Source of the DNA: Acidiphilium sp. PA
GTDB taxonomy: Bacteria > Pseudomonadota > Alphaproteobacteria > Acetobacterales > Acetobacteraceae
Reading direction: 5' to 3'
NCBI RefSeq assembly: GCF_026191915.1
Contig: NZ_JAIMBY010000018.1
Location: 1-64,000 of the forward strand
DNA: 64,000 nt
How positions within the stretch are numbered: the first letter of the stretch is position 1; each line of letters begins with the position of its first letter. The notes beneath the pieces are model-generated. The model worked only from the letters and a program-made list of their open reading frames with translations, was not told the origin of the DNA and searched no databases. The translations under genes were made by a program, and so were the position numbers. Of the stretch, positions 8,896 through 18,400 are shown piece after piece.

Positions 8896-9468
8896 CTATC
8901 TCTCGTGCGGCCACCAGCTCCCCTCGAGACGGACGAACTCATCGACCGATCCAAGTCGGCGGACCCGGATCTGCCAGTTGTTGAAGGCATTGGCGAAGGC
9001 CGCCACATAGATGCACAGGATCACCGCCAGAAACGCGACCATCCGGATCGTCGAGGCCATCATCGCGCCGCCGCAGATCACCTCGTAAGCCCAGAACGCC
9101 AGCAGCCCCGAACCCAGACCGAGATAGATCTTCGTGTTGCGCGCGGTCAGGATCTGACGGTTCGCCATCCGCCGCTCGATCTCATAGGTTTTCACACCCG
9201 CATCGAACGCCATCGCTTCGAGGTCGAATGTCCCGTCTTCCCGCAGCCTGATCTTCCGGCGCTGCGCCCGCCTGACACGGATCTCCTCGCGCAACGCGCC
9301 GATCGTCTTCCAGCCCTTGCGGATCTCGCGGTTCGGAAACACGCCTCCAGGGCCGATCAGGAACCGCGCGCCCCGCCGAAACAAGCCCCGCGCTTCATTT
9401 GGCTCCCCGTCCGGATCATCATCGCGCTCGTTACGACCGCTCCCGTTATACGCCATCGCGCTCTCCAC
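8896..9468 (-). CDS. membrane protein, last gene of the minus-strand transfer operon
   Basis: A 190-residue protein with a hydrophilic, Arg-rich N-terminal half and two membrane segments at about residues 113-133 and 140-162 ('MVAFLAVILCIYVAAFA'). It is encoded after the DsbC-like and small ORF genes and converges with the methyltransferase gene, 24 bases away. I recognise no named family. The context suggests an inner-membrane accessory part of the same transfer system. Confidence 0.6.
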   Translation of the reverse strand: MESAMAYNGSGRNERDDDPDGEPNEARGLFRRGARFLIGPGGVFPNREIRKGWKTIGALREEIRVRRAQRRKIRLREDGTFDLEAMAFDAGVKTYEIERRMANRQILTARNTKIYLGLGSGLLAFWAYEVICGGAMMASTIRMVAFLAVILCIYVAAFANAFNNWQIRVRRLGSVDEFVRLEGSWWPHER

Positions 9469-9503
9469 GATTCCACCGGATCATAAATGTCCCCGTGCCA
9501 AGG

Positions 9504-9728
9504 TCACTCATTCCCAGGACCGCGCATGGTGTCTCGATGATCGGTAGCCGACTCCGTTGTCGCAGTTTCGACAGGCACAGCCGCCAGCCCAAACCCGCTG
9601 ATTTCCGCAGGGGGCTTCAGTCGACGCGCACGCGGCGGATCACTGATCCCCGGCAGTTCCATCTGCCCGCTGCCGGTCGCCGCACGCTTGCCCGGCGCAA
9701 GAGCCTTGCCAGTCCGGCGTGGCTTCAT
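9504..9728 (-). CDS. small hypothetical protein coupled to the DsbC-like gene
   Basis: A 74-residue basic, Pro/Arg-rich ORF. Its ATG overlaps the stop of the upstream gene (TGATG), and it ends 36 bases before the next gene, which is the layout of a real coupled gene. The protein shows no domain, signal or membrane segment. The sequence could also be spacer in this GC-rich DNA, so confidence is limited. Confidence 0.4.
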   Translation of the reverse strand: MKPRRTGKALAPGKRAATGSGQMELPGISDPPRARRLKPPAEISGFGLAAVPVETATTESATDHRDTMRGPGNE

Positions 9729-11020
9729 CAGGAGGGCTTCCGGATCGAGGCAACGAAGCTGCCCAGATCAGATGGCAAGCCGTTGCTGCGTCCCACGCCT
9801 CCGTTCGTTTCGTGCCACAGCAGGGTCGGCGTCCCTTTGAGGTCGATCGCCCGCGCCAGCGACATATTGTATGCGAGCTTCGCCGACGCGCCAGGCGATG
9901 CCTGCTCCCCGGCCAGTCCCCGGTCGATCCAGTCCGCCGCCATCTGCCGGGCCGGCTGGCTCAGCATGATCTTCGCCTTGGGCGTACTCATGCCATTGTC
10001 CTCGTAATCGAGGATTGACAGCGGAACCACCGAGACCCGCAGCTTGCCGGCCGCCACCTCGGGCATCAGCCGACGCATCGCCGCAATCGAATAGGAACAG
10101 AGCGGATCCATCAGCATCCAGACCCGCGGCGCTCCGGCTTTCCCGATCGTCCCATGATCCGACATCGCCAGCGCTTGGAACAGTGTGCCCTTCGGCAGAC
10201 CGCCCGGCAGTGGCACCGGCGCCGTCTGCCCGGTCGGTGCCGCTTTCCCGGTCGACGCAGCCCCGACGCGATACGCGACATGGCGTGTCACCGGGCGGTT
10301 ACCTACATTGCCGATTTTCACCTGCGGTACGAGATCGGGAACCCGACGAACCTGCCGTAACGTGACATTCCCACCCGCTGCATTCCACATTACACCGGCG
10401 ACCGCTGCCTTGCCGTCCGGGGTGACATAGAAAACCTGGAAATATCGGCCGTTCCGCGCGAACACCCCGCGCATCCCATGCTGCGTGCCCAGAGCATAGA
10501 GTTTGGCGCCATGGGATGCGAGACGGGTCAGCACGGGCGACGCCGCGATCGCGGTCGCATCGATCGGCTTCAACGGCAAGGTCGCCGGCCCCTCGAAGGA
10601 AGGATGGGCAGTGGACGCCGCATGGGCTGGTATCGTCGCCGGCGGATGTTGTACCGGGGCGGGCGGTATGGCGGTCGGTGACGCAGAAGCGGGGAGTGAT
10701 GGGGTCGATGACGCAGGAGCGGCGACGTCGGCAGGTGCAGGTCTTCCCTCTCCCGCGGCCGCCGCGAGAGTCGCGGCAGACAGCGCCGCATGTGGCGTGT
10801 TGCCGGGCGGCAGTATCGGTCGGGGCAAGGTCATCTCACCAAAAACACCAGCCCCCCGCCCCTTCCCCGTTCGCGTTTTGACGATCTGCGTCGGCAGGAC
10901 CGCGCAGTGCGGTCCTGCCGACGCCATCGCCGCCCATGGCGCTCCCGTCAGTGCCGTCGTCAGAATCAGTCCCATCGCCCGTCGCATCTGCATCCTCGCG
11001 TCCTCCTGCGGATGCGGCAC
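9728..11020 (-). CDS. exported DsbC/DsbG-like thioredoxin-fold protein with one active-site Cys
   Basis: A 430-residue protein with a signal peptide (about residues 9-34), a Pro/Ala-rich linker to about residue 130, and a C-terminal thioredoxin-like domain. The domain shows 'WMLMDPLCSYSIAAMRRL', helices, then 'LKGTPTLLWHETNG' with the cis-Pro loop (GTP). DsbC/DsbG enzymes have CxxC here, while this protein has CSYS and lacks the resolving cysteine. Related proteins help fold disulfide-rich transfer proteins in the periplasm, and exported Cys-containing partners are coded nearby. A reductive or oxidative cycle would need another thiol partner. Confidence 0.7.
   Translation of the reverse strand: MPHPQEDARMQMRRAMGLILTTALTGAPWAAMASAGPHCAVLPTQIVKTRTGKGRGAGVFGEMTLPRPILPPGNTPHAALSAATLAAAAGEGRPAPADVAAPASSTPSLPASASPTAIPPAPVQHPPATIPAHAASTAHPSFEGPATLPLKPIDATAIAASPVLTRLASHGAKLYALGTQHGMRGVFARNGRYFQVFYVTPDGKAAVAGVMWNAAGGNVTLRQVRRVPDLVPQVKIGNVGNRPVTRHVAYRVGAASTGKAAPTGQTAPVPLPGGLPKGTLFQALAMSDHGTIGKAGAPRVWMLMDPLCSYSIAAMRRLMPEVAAGKLRVSVVPLSILDYEDNGMSTPKAKIMLSQPARQMAADWIDRGLAGEQASPGASAKLAYNMSLARAIDLKGTPTLLWHETNGGVGRSNGLPSDLGSFVASIRKPS
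10888..10924. repeat. perfect 16-bp inverted repeat inside the DsbC-like gene
   Basis: GCGTCGGCAGGACCGC at 10888-10903 is exactly complementary to 10909-10924, with a five-base loop (GCAGT). It lies within the first ~45 codons of the minus-strand gene, just after the signal peptide, and codes for the ASAGPHCAVLPT region. It would form a very stable mRNA hairpin. Confidence 0.7.
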
Positions 11021-11118
11021 TCTCCCCGCGCGCGATGCAAACGAGCAGCGGCGGAGAATGGTTCGCGTATCACGATGCCGTGATATTCGGTGCTCAGGTT
11101 ATCCGGGTTGATCGGGGG

Positions 11119-12489
11119 TCAATCGAGCTGATCGAAGATCGCGCGCAGGACTTGCCTGCCCATCTCCCGATCGACTTCAACCGGATCACCCGAGCCGCGG
11201 TGGCAGCGGTGCAGGACGAGCGGCGCGTCGCCCAGCGCCGCCCGCATCAGGGGATGAAGGCGTTCCTTGCGTTCCATATAGCGGTAATCGTCATACCCCA
11301 TCGTCTCGACGATCACCGTTGCCGTCGCCCCGTTCGCCTTCCGCGCCTTGGTCACGAAATCAGGGATCAGCGGCGGACCCGCTGGCGTGTCACCCTCCCC
11401 CGCCCCGGATGGTGCGCTTGTGCCATCGGCGGCGGATGATGCCCCGATATCGAACTGCGGCTTGCTGATCGACATCAGGATGTTGCGCACCTTGAGCAAC
11501 CAGGTCTGGACCGACATCAGGCGGCGGGCGGTCCGGCGCTCATAATCGCTGTCCACGAGCAGCAGATGGCCCGCCGACAGAACCGGATGCGCGTAGACCC
11601 GCAGGAGTGCCGCCGGCGCGTCCGGCGCGGGCCGTGCCACCAACCCCGCCACGAGATAGGGCGGGCGGCGTTCGTCTGTGGTCTGGAACCGCCCATGCCC
11701 TTCCCGCTCCCCGAACACGGCAATCCGCCCGATCACCTCGATGCACCGATCGCCGGCGAGGGTGACGGTGCCCTCGCTCACCGCGTGCGCGATGCCGATC
11801 AGCAGACCGTGGGGTCGGGAGCCCGGAAAACTCTCCACCGGAGCCGCCTCGATGCGCCGGCGGAACTCCTCGTAATGCGGCGTGAAGGTCTCGAGCCAGG
11901 ATCCGACCCGCACCTTGCCGGCGAGGATCGTCGTCCGCGCGGCACCGCGCAGCAGCCGATACTGCTCCGGGACACCGATCGGAAGCCGCGAGGGTTGGAT
12001 TTTGGTCAAACCGGCATCGTCCATCAGACGCATCAGCAGGCGGGCCAGCGGCGGGCGCTCCTCCGCATGGCTGAAACCCGAGGTCACCGCGCGAACGGGT
12101 CGATCGTCGTCGCCAAATCCGCGGATCATCGGTCGCTCATGATCGGAGCGACGGTAGCTCCTGGTGACATCCCGCTGTTCCTCCGGATCGCGGAAAAAAT
12201 CGCAATCCGCCGCGTGCGCCGGCCAGGTGCCATGGACGTGACGCCGTAGATGCGTCTCCGCCACCGGCACCAGCGCCGGGGGATTGGCGCCGTCGATGAG
12301 GGAGGCGACGCAGTCGCAGAGGATCCAGTGGCCGGAACCATCCAGCTGCCAGCGGCGGACCACGCTCGAAGCCGCAGGTCGCGCCGTGGGGTCAGCATAG
12401 CGGCCGAATGCACGGCGCAGGAGACGTTCCTCCTCCGCCGTCAGCGGTATCGCCGGCTCTACTTGCCCTTTCGGTGCCACGAACAGCAT
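11119..12489 (-). CDS. DUF1173-like protein of the transfer operon
   Basis: A 456-residue cytoplasmic protein. The N-terminal part has a Cys/His cluster ('HWILCDCVAS', then 'RRHVHGTWPAHAADCDFF'), and the C-terminal part has 'TVIVETMGYDDYRYMERKER', both similar to DUF1173 proteins that are carried on alphaproteobacterial plasmids. The Cys/His residues may bind a metal. It lies 10 bases downstream of the ATP-grasp gene in the same operon. The biochemical role is unknown, and the family call is from memory of the pattern. Confidence 0.45.
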   Translation of the reverse strand: MLFVAPKGQVEPAIPLTAEEERLLRRAFGRYADPTARPAASSVVRRWQLDGSGHWILCDCVASLIDGANPPALVPVAETHLRRHVHGTWPAHAADCDFFRDPEEQRDVTRSYRRSDHERPMIRGFGDDDRPVRAVTSGFSHAEERPPLARLLMRLMDDAGLTKIQPSRLPIGVPEQYRLLRGAARTTILAGKVRVGSWLETFTPHYEEFRRRIEAAPVESFPGSRPHGLLIGIAHAVSEGTVTLAGDRCIEVIGRIAVFGEREGHGRFQTTDERRPPYLVAGLVARPAPDAPAALLRVYAHPVLSAGHLLLVDSDYERRTARRLMSVQTWLLKVRNILMSISKPQFDIGASSAADGTSAPSGAGEGDTPAGPPLIPDFVTKARKANGATATVIVETMGYDDYRYMERKERLHPLMRAALGDAPLVLHRCHRGSGDPVEVDREMGRQVLRAIFDQLD

Positions 12490-12498
12490 CTGACGATT

Positions 12499-13668
12499 TT
12501 ACTCCCGCGCCGGCAGCGTCCCACGATAACCGCATTCACGAAGATGGTCACAGAAAATCGGGTCAAGGATGCCCTCGCCGTGGGCGAACTGATGCAGGTG
12601 CAGATCACCGCCCCAGTTGATCTCGAGCAGCACCGGCCCCCGGTCAGTCAGGGCAACGTCCCAGGACTGAGTGCGAATACCCGGAAAGAGTGGGGCGACC
12701 GTCATGACGAGTTCACGCAGCGCGGACCACTCCGGGATTGCCATGCCCTCGATCGGCGCGCCGGTTTCGGGATGAAATGGATCCCGCCGGAGATCCTGCG
12801 CGGTCCCCGTGACGACCCGGAACACCTGCCCTGACGTCAGTTCGATCGCACCCAGACGGTTGCCTGGCCGCCAGTAATTGTCAGCGACGTTGCCGGAGAG
12901 CGGGACCTTGAGCGCGGCGCGGTGGAGGACCGGACCCGCCCGGGTCAGCAGGACGAGGACACGGACACTGCATAGCCGACCGCCGGACATCGAGGCGATC
13001 AACGTCGGTGGTTGGAGCGCCCGCTGGATCAAATACCCGCCCGGATGCGCCATGATCCGCTCGGCGGCATCGGAAACCGGCGACGTTGCGCCCGTCACCG
13101 ACTGGATCATGTCCGTCGCAGGATCGACTACCACCGCGTTGATCACGCCCACGCTAAAAACGCCATCGATGGGCTTCGCCACCAGCGGATAGGAGAGGGG
13201 CGAGCGGAGCAGGTGGAGGAGATCTTCGGGAGAACGGATCGCGAGCTTGCCATCGAGCCTGCGATGCGGATGGACCACAGCCAACGTCTGCGGCAGCGCC
13301 TCCACCCCGGCCGCCTCGAGCAGCGCGGTCGAGAGGATCTTGTCGTCGGCGATCGCCTTCCAGGCGATATCGCAGCAGGCCGCATGAAACCGTCCCTGCC
13401 CCGACAGCCCGACGAAACGCTGAAGGTCACCCCGTCCGAAGAGCGGATCCCAGAGTCGATGGCTGAAAAATTCCGCAGGCGACAGGCCGCCCGGCCCACG
13501 ATTGAGCCGAGCCGCGACGAACATCAGCCTGACCAGCGACGTAACGCTGGGGGCTGCTGCCCGCATCGCAGTCTGAAAATCCACCTTAGGCAGTCGCCCG
13601 AGAGCCGGCGCTCCGACTTCGGTAGACAGAGCCGCCAGTCGAACTTCTCGATCGTTCATCTGCATCAC
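12499..13668 (-). CDS. ATP-grasp protein, sugar-transfer-associated type
   Basis: A 389-residue protein. Residues ~95-380 fit the ATP-grasp fold: 'DPLFGRGDLQRFVGLSGQGRF', the lysine strand 'YPLVAKPIDGVFSVGV', a Gly-rich 'MSGGRLCSVRVLVLL' and the metal-binding end 'GPVLLEINWGGDLHLHQFA'. This is the pattern of the 'sugar-transfer associated ATP-grasp' family, which ligates a carboxylate to an amine or thiol using ATP. Its substrate is unknown. It is the first gene of the minus-strand transfer operon, an unusual companion for a secretion system, and might modify a peptide or surface structure. Confidence 0.7.
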   Translation of the reverse strand: MMQMNDREVRLAALSTEVGAPALGRLPKVDFQTAMRAAAPSVTSLVRLMFVAARLNRGPGGLSPAEFFSHRLWDPLFGRGDLQRFVGLSGQGRFHAACCDIAWKAIADDKILSTALLEAAGVEALPQTLAVVHPHRRLDGKLAIRSPEDLLHLLRSPLSYPLVAKPIDGVFSVGVINAVVVDPATDMIQSVTGATSPVSDAAERIMAHPGGYLIQRALQPPTLIASMSGGRLCSVRVLVLLTRAGPVLHRAALKVPLSGNVADNYWRPGNRLGAIELTSGQVFRVVTGTAQDLRRDPFHPETGAPIEGMAIPEWSALRELVMTVAPLFPGIRTQSWDVALTDRGPVLLEINWGGDLHLHQFAHGEGILDPIFCDHLRECGYRGTLPARE

Positions 13669-14149
13669 GCCCTCCTGATTATCAGGGCAGGACCGTTATC
13701 GCCGATCGATGAAAATCGGAATCATTACCTCGGACCGAACCACCACCTGATTCCTTACGGATGACGTCGTCCAAAGTACTGTTGCGATGGCCCGATTCCG
13801 TTCGCAGGCATAAGTCCGGGAGAAAGCCGCGATCGCGAGATGATGAGCCGCGAAACCAGGGAACGACGGCCCAACGGGACTGCCACCAGACAGATCGGCC
13901 TCGTGGCTCAGCCACGTTTCGAGAACCGGTCATATGCGGTGATCCGCTGCACCGGTGGGTCCCTGCCCGCGCCCAGGATCGTGGATTTCAGATAGGCGAT
14001 CTCAGCGGCCTGCTTCGATCAGCCCCGATCTGACATCGCTATGGAGCATGGTGTCGCTTCGGGGTCCTGACCGAATTGGCATATTGTTGATTTCTGGTAG
14101 GAGGAAGCGCGTCAATGGACCATGGCAAAGCAAAAGGAGACATTTCAGG
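13669..14149. other. intergenic region between transfer operon and HU gene
   Basis: About 480 bases hold no ORF I can support. It should contain the promoter of the minus-strand operon and that of the HU gene. A minus-strand frame at 13682-13933 is rich in Arg/Ser without a domain and is probably chance. Confidence 0.5.
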
Positions 14150-14419
14150 GTGACGAAGGCATTTATCGCAGAGACCCTCCAGAAGTCAGCCGAGCTCAAC
14201 GGCGTGACCGCGAACAAGGTCGCAGGCACTCTGATCGACGCGATCGTGGCGGAGATGAAAAAGAGCGGTAAATTCACGCTGCCGGGTTTCGGGACCTTCA
14301 CGGTGCGGAAGACCAAGGCACGTAAAGGCGTCAACCCGCGTCTGGGCACACCGATCAAAATCAAGGCCGGCAAGACGGTCCGGTTCAAGGCGTCGCCGAC
14401 GTTGAAGAAAGAAATGTGA
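14150..14419 (+). CDS. HU/IHF-family DNA-binding protein
   Basis: An 89-residue histone-like protein. 'TKAFIAETLQKSAELNG' forms the N-terminal helices, followed by 'GKFTLPGFGTFTVRKTKARKGVNPRLGTPIKIKAG', the beta-arm of HU with its Gly-Phe-Gly-Thr-Phe and Arg/Lys/Pro signature, and the short C-terminal 'VRFKASPTLKKEM'. GTG 14150 is the start, because it follows AAGGAGA at 14134-14140 and gives normal HU length. The longer frame upstream is spurious. HU binds and bends DNA, and a plasmid copy may help replication or transfer complexes or silence the element. Confidence 0.9.
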   Translation: MTKAFIAETLQKSAELNGVTANKVAGTLIDAIVAEMKKSGKFTLPGFGTFTVRKTKARKGVNPRLGTPIKIKAGKTVRFKASPTLKKEM

Positions 14420-14437
14420 TCGGGGTGAAAAACCGAG

Positions 14438-14472
14438 TGCCTCGCCGGTCAATTTGCCGGGCTGACGAGGCA
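14438..14472 (+). terminator. stem-loop after the HU gene
   Basis: TGCCTCG (14438-14444) pairs with CGAGGCA (14466-14472), with additional GTCA/TGAC pairing inside. It lies 19 bases after the HU stop. There is no strong T-run, so termination is only possible. Confidence 0.35.
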
Positions 14473-14694
14473 GAATAATCGTCAACCAGGCGGTGCTCCT
14501 TCGGAATACCGAATTTCCGCTGGTGGTGGAAATTGGTTAAAACCGGGGCGAGCGATTACGAATCATGACTCCGGAAGAGTCGACATTGAGATGCGGATCC
14601 GCCAGCTGGATCCAAACACTGCGCGCTCACGATTGTTGGGCAAAATCCCGCCATAATCCGGGTACATGTCATTGATCGAAGGAGTGAGGGGAAC

Positions 14695-15051
14695 ATGCTT
14701 CGATCCAAAATTGTAGTTGCTAGTGTTGTCACAACGGCCATCGCTCTGGGTATGACCGGCACTGCGCATGCCGATTGGGATAACGGCCCAAGTTTCTCGT
14801 TCGGCTTTGCTGGTCCACCGGTATATTACGCACCATCGCCCCCGCCGAGTTATTATGCACCGCCTCCTCCGCCCCCACCGGTTTATTATGCGCCACCTCC
14901 CCCGCCTCCGCCGGTGTATTACGCGCCACCCCCACCGCCGGTCTATTATGCACCGCCCCCACCGCCTGGGCCGCCACCTCCTCCGGTTTATTACGCACCC
15001 GCGGTTCCGGCTGGCCTGTCATTCGGGTTCACGCTGCCGCTTGGGCATTAA
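14695..15051 (+). CDS. secreted Pro/Tyr-repeat protein
   Basis: A 118-residue protein with a clean signal peptide ('MLRSKIVVASVVTTAIALGM', cleavage near 'AHA-DWD'). The mature part consists almost entirely of repeated 'PPPPPVYYAP' units (about 14815-15006). It ends in 'GLSFGFTLPLGH', which could be a short outer-membrane-like strand, and a related 'SFSFGFAGP' occurs before the repeats. AGGAG lies upstream of the ATG. Such polyproline-tyrosine proteins are found in alphaproteobacterial envelopes, with function unknown. It is monocistronic. Confidence 0.7.
   Translation: MLRSKIVVASVVTTAIALGMTGTAHADWDNGPSFSFGFAGPPVYYAPSPPPSYYAPPPPPPPVYYAPPPPPPPVYYAPPPPPVYYAPPPPPGPPPPPVYYAPAVPAGLSFGFTLPLGH
14815..15006 (+). 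repeat. imperfect Pro-Pro-Tyr-Tyr-Ala coding repeats
   Basis: Seven to eight units of roughly 24-33 bp, each coding several prolines followed by VYYAP or SYYAP. The units differ in proline number and codon choice. This is protein-level repetition. There are no spacers as in a CRISPR. Confidence 0.75.
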
Positions 15052-15403
15052 TCGGTGTCACGGCGTCCCTGATGCAATGTTCGGGCAGGGCGTATTCTAA
15101 CATTCGAAGGCCTCGCGAGTATCGGTGTGACGTCCGTATCGGGAAACGAACCGAGTAGAAACGGCCTCGCCGCCAGGGAAAGAACGTCTTAACGAACCTT
15201 TTGAATAACACCGGGCACGCCTCCGCCCGCGCAGGATCATCGCTGGGACAGCGCTGGGATAAGCGGGGCATGATCCTGATTTTCCACATCAAGGCGGACC
15301 CTTTGGCTTTGCTTAAGAATTGAATATGACCAACGGCAGAGGAAATTGGGGAGTCCGCCAAAAACAGAATTTGACCATTCCTCGACTTGGGCGATTGTAG
15401 CGC
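15052..15403. other. intergenic region before the helicase gene
   Basis: About 350 bases with no supported gene. A minus-strand frame covering part of it also covers the start of the helicase gene and has no domain. Here the island changes from the secreted protein to defence-type genes, so the region may hold the helicase promoter. Confidence 0.45.
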
Positions 15404-18400
15404 ATGTCGATAGCAGCCGAGACTGTCCGAGGCGTATTGCGATCGTGGATTGCCTGTGAGGTGCTGTCGCCGCAAATCACCAAAGGAAACGGATGGAGTG
15501 ACGTCGCCGGTGATCGGGGCGGCCGGATACGCAATCGGAAAACAGGTGCCGACGATGGACCTACCCTCTGGCAGCCACCACAGGATGGCGACCCGACGCC
15601 GTGGCCGATCCTGACCGAAAGCCAGGACGACGGTCAACATGAAGCCGAAGGTTCCGTCGATCCATCTGAACCTCTGCCGGCGGCGAGCGAGGTCGGAAGC
15701 CCGCGAGACCGGAAGCTCCGGACTTGGTACTCCGTCATTCTGGCGGCGATGCCGGCAGGGGAATCATTCGAAAGGCTGGATGAATTTTTCGACGATCAGG
15801 CGGATGAGGACGCAACAATCCGTCCGTTATCCGGATTTGTTGTTGCGGCTTCAGTGGTGCTCGACGAGTGGGGAATCATCGTACCCGACAGCCTCGCAAT
15901 CAATAGCTTCTGTTGGGGTTTCGGCCACCTTTCAACCGGCGGTACCCCTGATGACCTGTCTGACTGGTCCACCGAAGAACGCGGTCTCAAATTGCGATTC
16001 GCCGATCTCCTGACACCACGCGGCCCTGACGGACAGCCTCGTTCGTTGTCATGGGATGATCTGCGCGGTGTGTCCCGCGCGTTGGTTGAGGAACTCGGTA
16101 TTCCCGACGATCTCCAGATCCTGACCCCTTGCGTGATCGAGATGGTCCGACCTGACCCACCGGCAGCCGACATTCTCGCAAGTTTCTACCTGTCCGATTT
16201 ATCCAGAGTTCTCGACGCTGTCGAAAACGAGACCGTGACAGGCGCTGTAGCGTCATATCTTGGCCTTAATCCACCGATCGATCCATGGGATTGCCTGAAT
16301 GACAGGCTCAAGTTGTCACAACTGTTGGACCCCGGTTTGTTCCCACTCGGCCGATGGCCAGGAAATGGTCTTCATCCCCTGACGTTACTGCAACAGGCCG
16401 CGGTCAATGCAATCGCGCGAGACCTGGATACGCACGGTCTCGCCGCTGTAAACGGGCCGCCGGGCACCGGGAAAACGACCTTGCTGCGGGATGTGGTGGC
16501 CCATGTGATTATCACACGAGCCGAGCGCCTAGCGGCCATCGAAAGTCCCTGGAACGGTCTGGGTGATATCGACCTCATGGACTACGCGATCGTCGTGGCC
16601 AGCTGCAACAATGCGGCGGTTGAAAATATCAGCCTCGAATTGCCCGTGCGCGAAAAGGCCCTTGATGCCTCGATCTGGAATGAGGGCGGTCTGGATTACT
16701 TCGGCCACACGGCGACCGCCCTTCTCAATCTGCCTAAGGACGTATCCGATACTCAGCGGGCATGGGGTCTGATCGCCGCCAGGTTGGGCAATGCCGACAA
16801 CAGGCGGCAGTTTTTTGAGAAATTTTGGTGGGACAAAGATTGGGGGCTCAATGATTGGTTCAAACGCCTCGTCTCACCAGACCTGCATCGACCTGATCCC
16901 CCGGGGAAACTGGTCCGGCTTGATCCGCCATTACGACCACCCGAAGCGAAACAGCTCTGGCGGAAGACGCGCGCAGAATTTTTACGTGCACTGGCGACAT
17001 GCCGCCGGTTACGTGCCGAACTCGTCAATCTTGCCCAAACCGCTGAGACTTTGCGTTGTTGTGAAACGCGTCTCCCCGGCATCAGAGACGAAACGGTACG
17101 AGCACAACGCGATCTGCAATCGGCGCGTAAGGCTGTGCTGGCCGCGCGCGAGCACCTCAGCCAACTCCTCGCGGAAGAAGCGACATTAAATATCAGGTTG
17201 ACAGCCCTGACGGCAATCAAACCATCCTGGGTTAGCCGACGATTGAAAAGCCCCGCATGGCGAACGCATGAGACAGCGATACGTCGTCTGGTGGACGATC
17301 TGGGTGAGGTAGCGGATGCGATTAAGGCGGCCCGGATCAATGTGAAGGCTGCCACCGACGAGGAAGAGCGTCTGGGTGTTTCCTGTGCCACCATCGAGGC
17401 GAGTTTGAAAGGTATAGAGGATGAAGTGATGCTCCTGAGCCAGAAACTGGTTGATGCGGGCGATGAGCTGGGGGTTTCGTGCCCAGCGCCGGAGTTCTGG
17501 TCTCAGACCGATGACAGCTTCTATCAGTCGAGCCCTTGGAATGGGGGGCGCTTCAGGGCGGCGCGCGACGCCCTGTTTATGGCCGCAATTCGCTTCCAGC
17601 GCGCCTTCATCATCGTTGGCGCATCAAAGCTGAAACCATCACTCAACGTCATCGCGAAAGCTGCCTCCGGCGGTCCGGACGCCCCAAGGCCAAATTCACG
17701 AGACTGGGGTGTGTTCTTTCTTCTTGTCCCTGTTGTGTCATCGACCTTCGCCTCAATAGGACGGATGTTCAAGGATTTCGGAGGGGAATCAATCGGCTGG
17801 TTGATGATCGACGAAGCAGGTCAGGCTGCACCTCAGCAAGCGGTCGGCGCCATCTGGCGGGCCCGACGCACGGTCGTGATCGGCGACCCGCTTCAGATCG
17901 AACCGATCACGAGCATACCTCCCCGTACGATGCGGTTGATCTTCAAAAGCCATGGCCTCGACGCCGTACCCTGGAGCGCGCCACTAGACTCAGTGCAGAC
18001 GCTTGCAGATCGGGCAAGCCACATTCAGGGCTGGTTCCCGCTCGAGGATAGCGTCACGGAAAACGATACCCGCGTGACCGGAATTCCACTCCTGGTCCAT
18101 CGACGGTGCGACCAGCCTATGTTTGATCTCGCAAATCGCATTGCCTATGCTGGCCGGATGGTTTTCGCGACAGAGCCGGGGCCATCGCCAATTCGTGACC
18201 TGCTCGGCGGCTCAGCCTGGATTGATATCGACGCTCCCTCGAGCGACAAATGGGTTCATGAGGAAGGCATACTCATCGCGCAGGCCATCGCAGAGCTCTG
18301 TGGTAGTCATCCGGAACCGCCAGACCTCTACGTGATTTCGCCGTTCCGGATGCCGGCTGCCCGATTGCGATCACTGCTCTTGCAGACCCGCGACGTTCTA

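Noticed and set aside
13682-13933. 83-codon minus-strand ORF before the HU gene
   Set aside because: No RBS, domain or neighbour coupling, and composition looks like chance.
14815-15006. Regular repeats that might be a CRISPR array
   Set aside because: Units are contiguous, in frame and code for Pro/Tyr motifs after a signal peptide. There are no unique spacers and no cas genes nearby.
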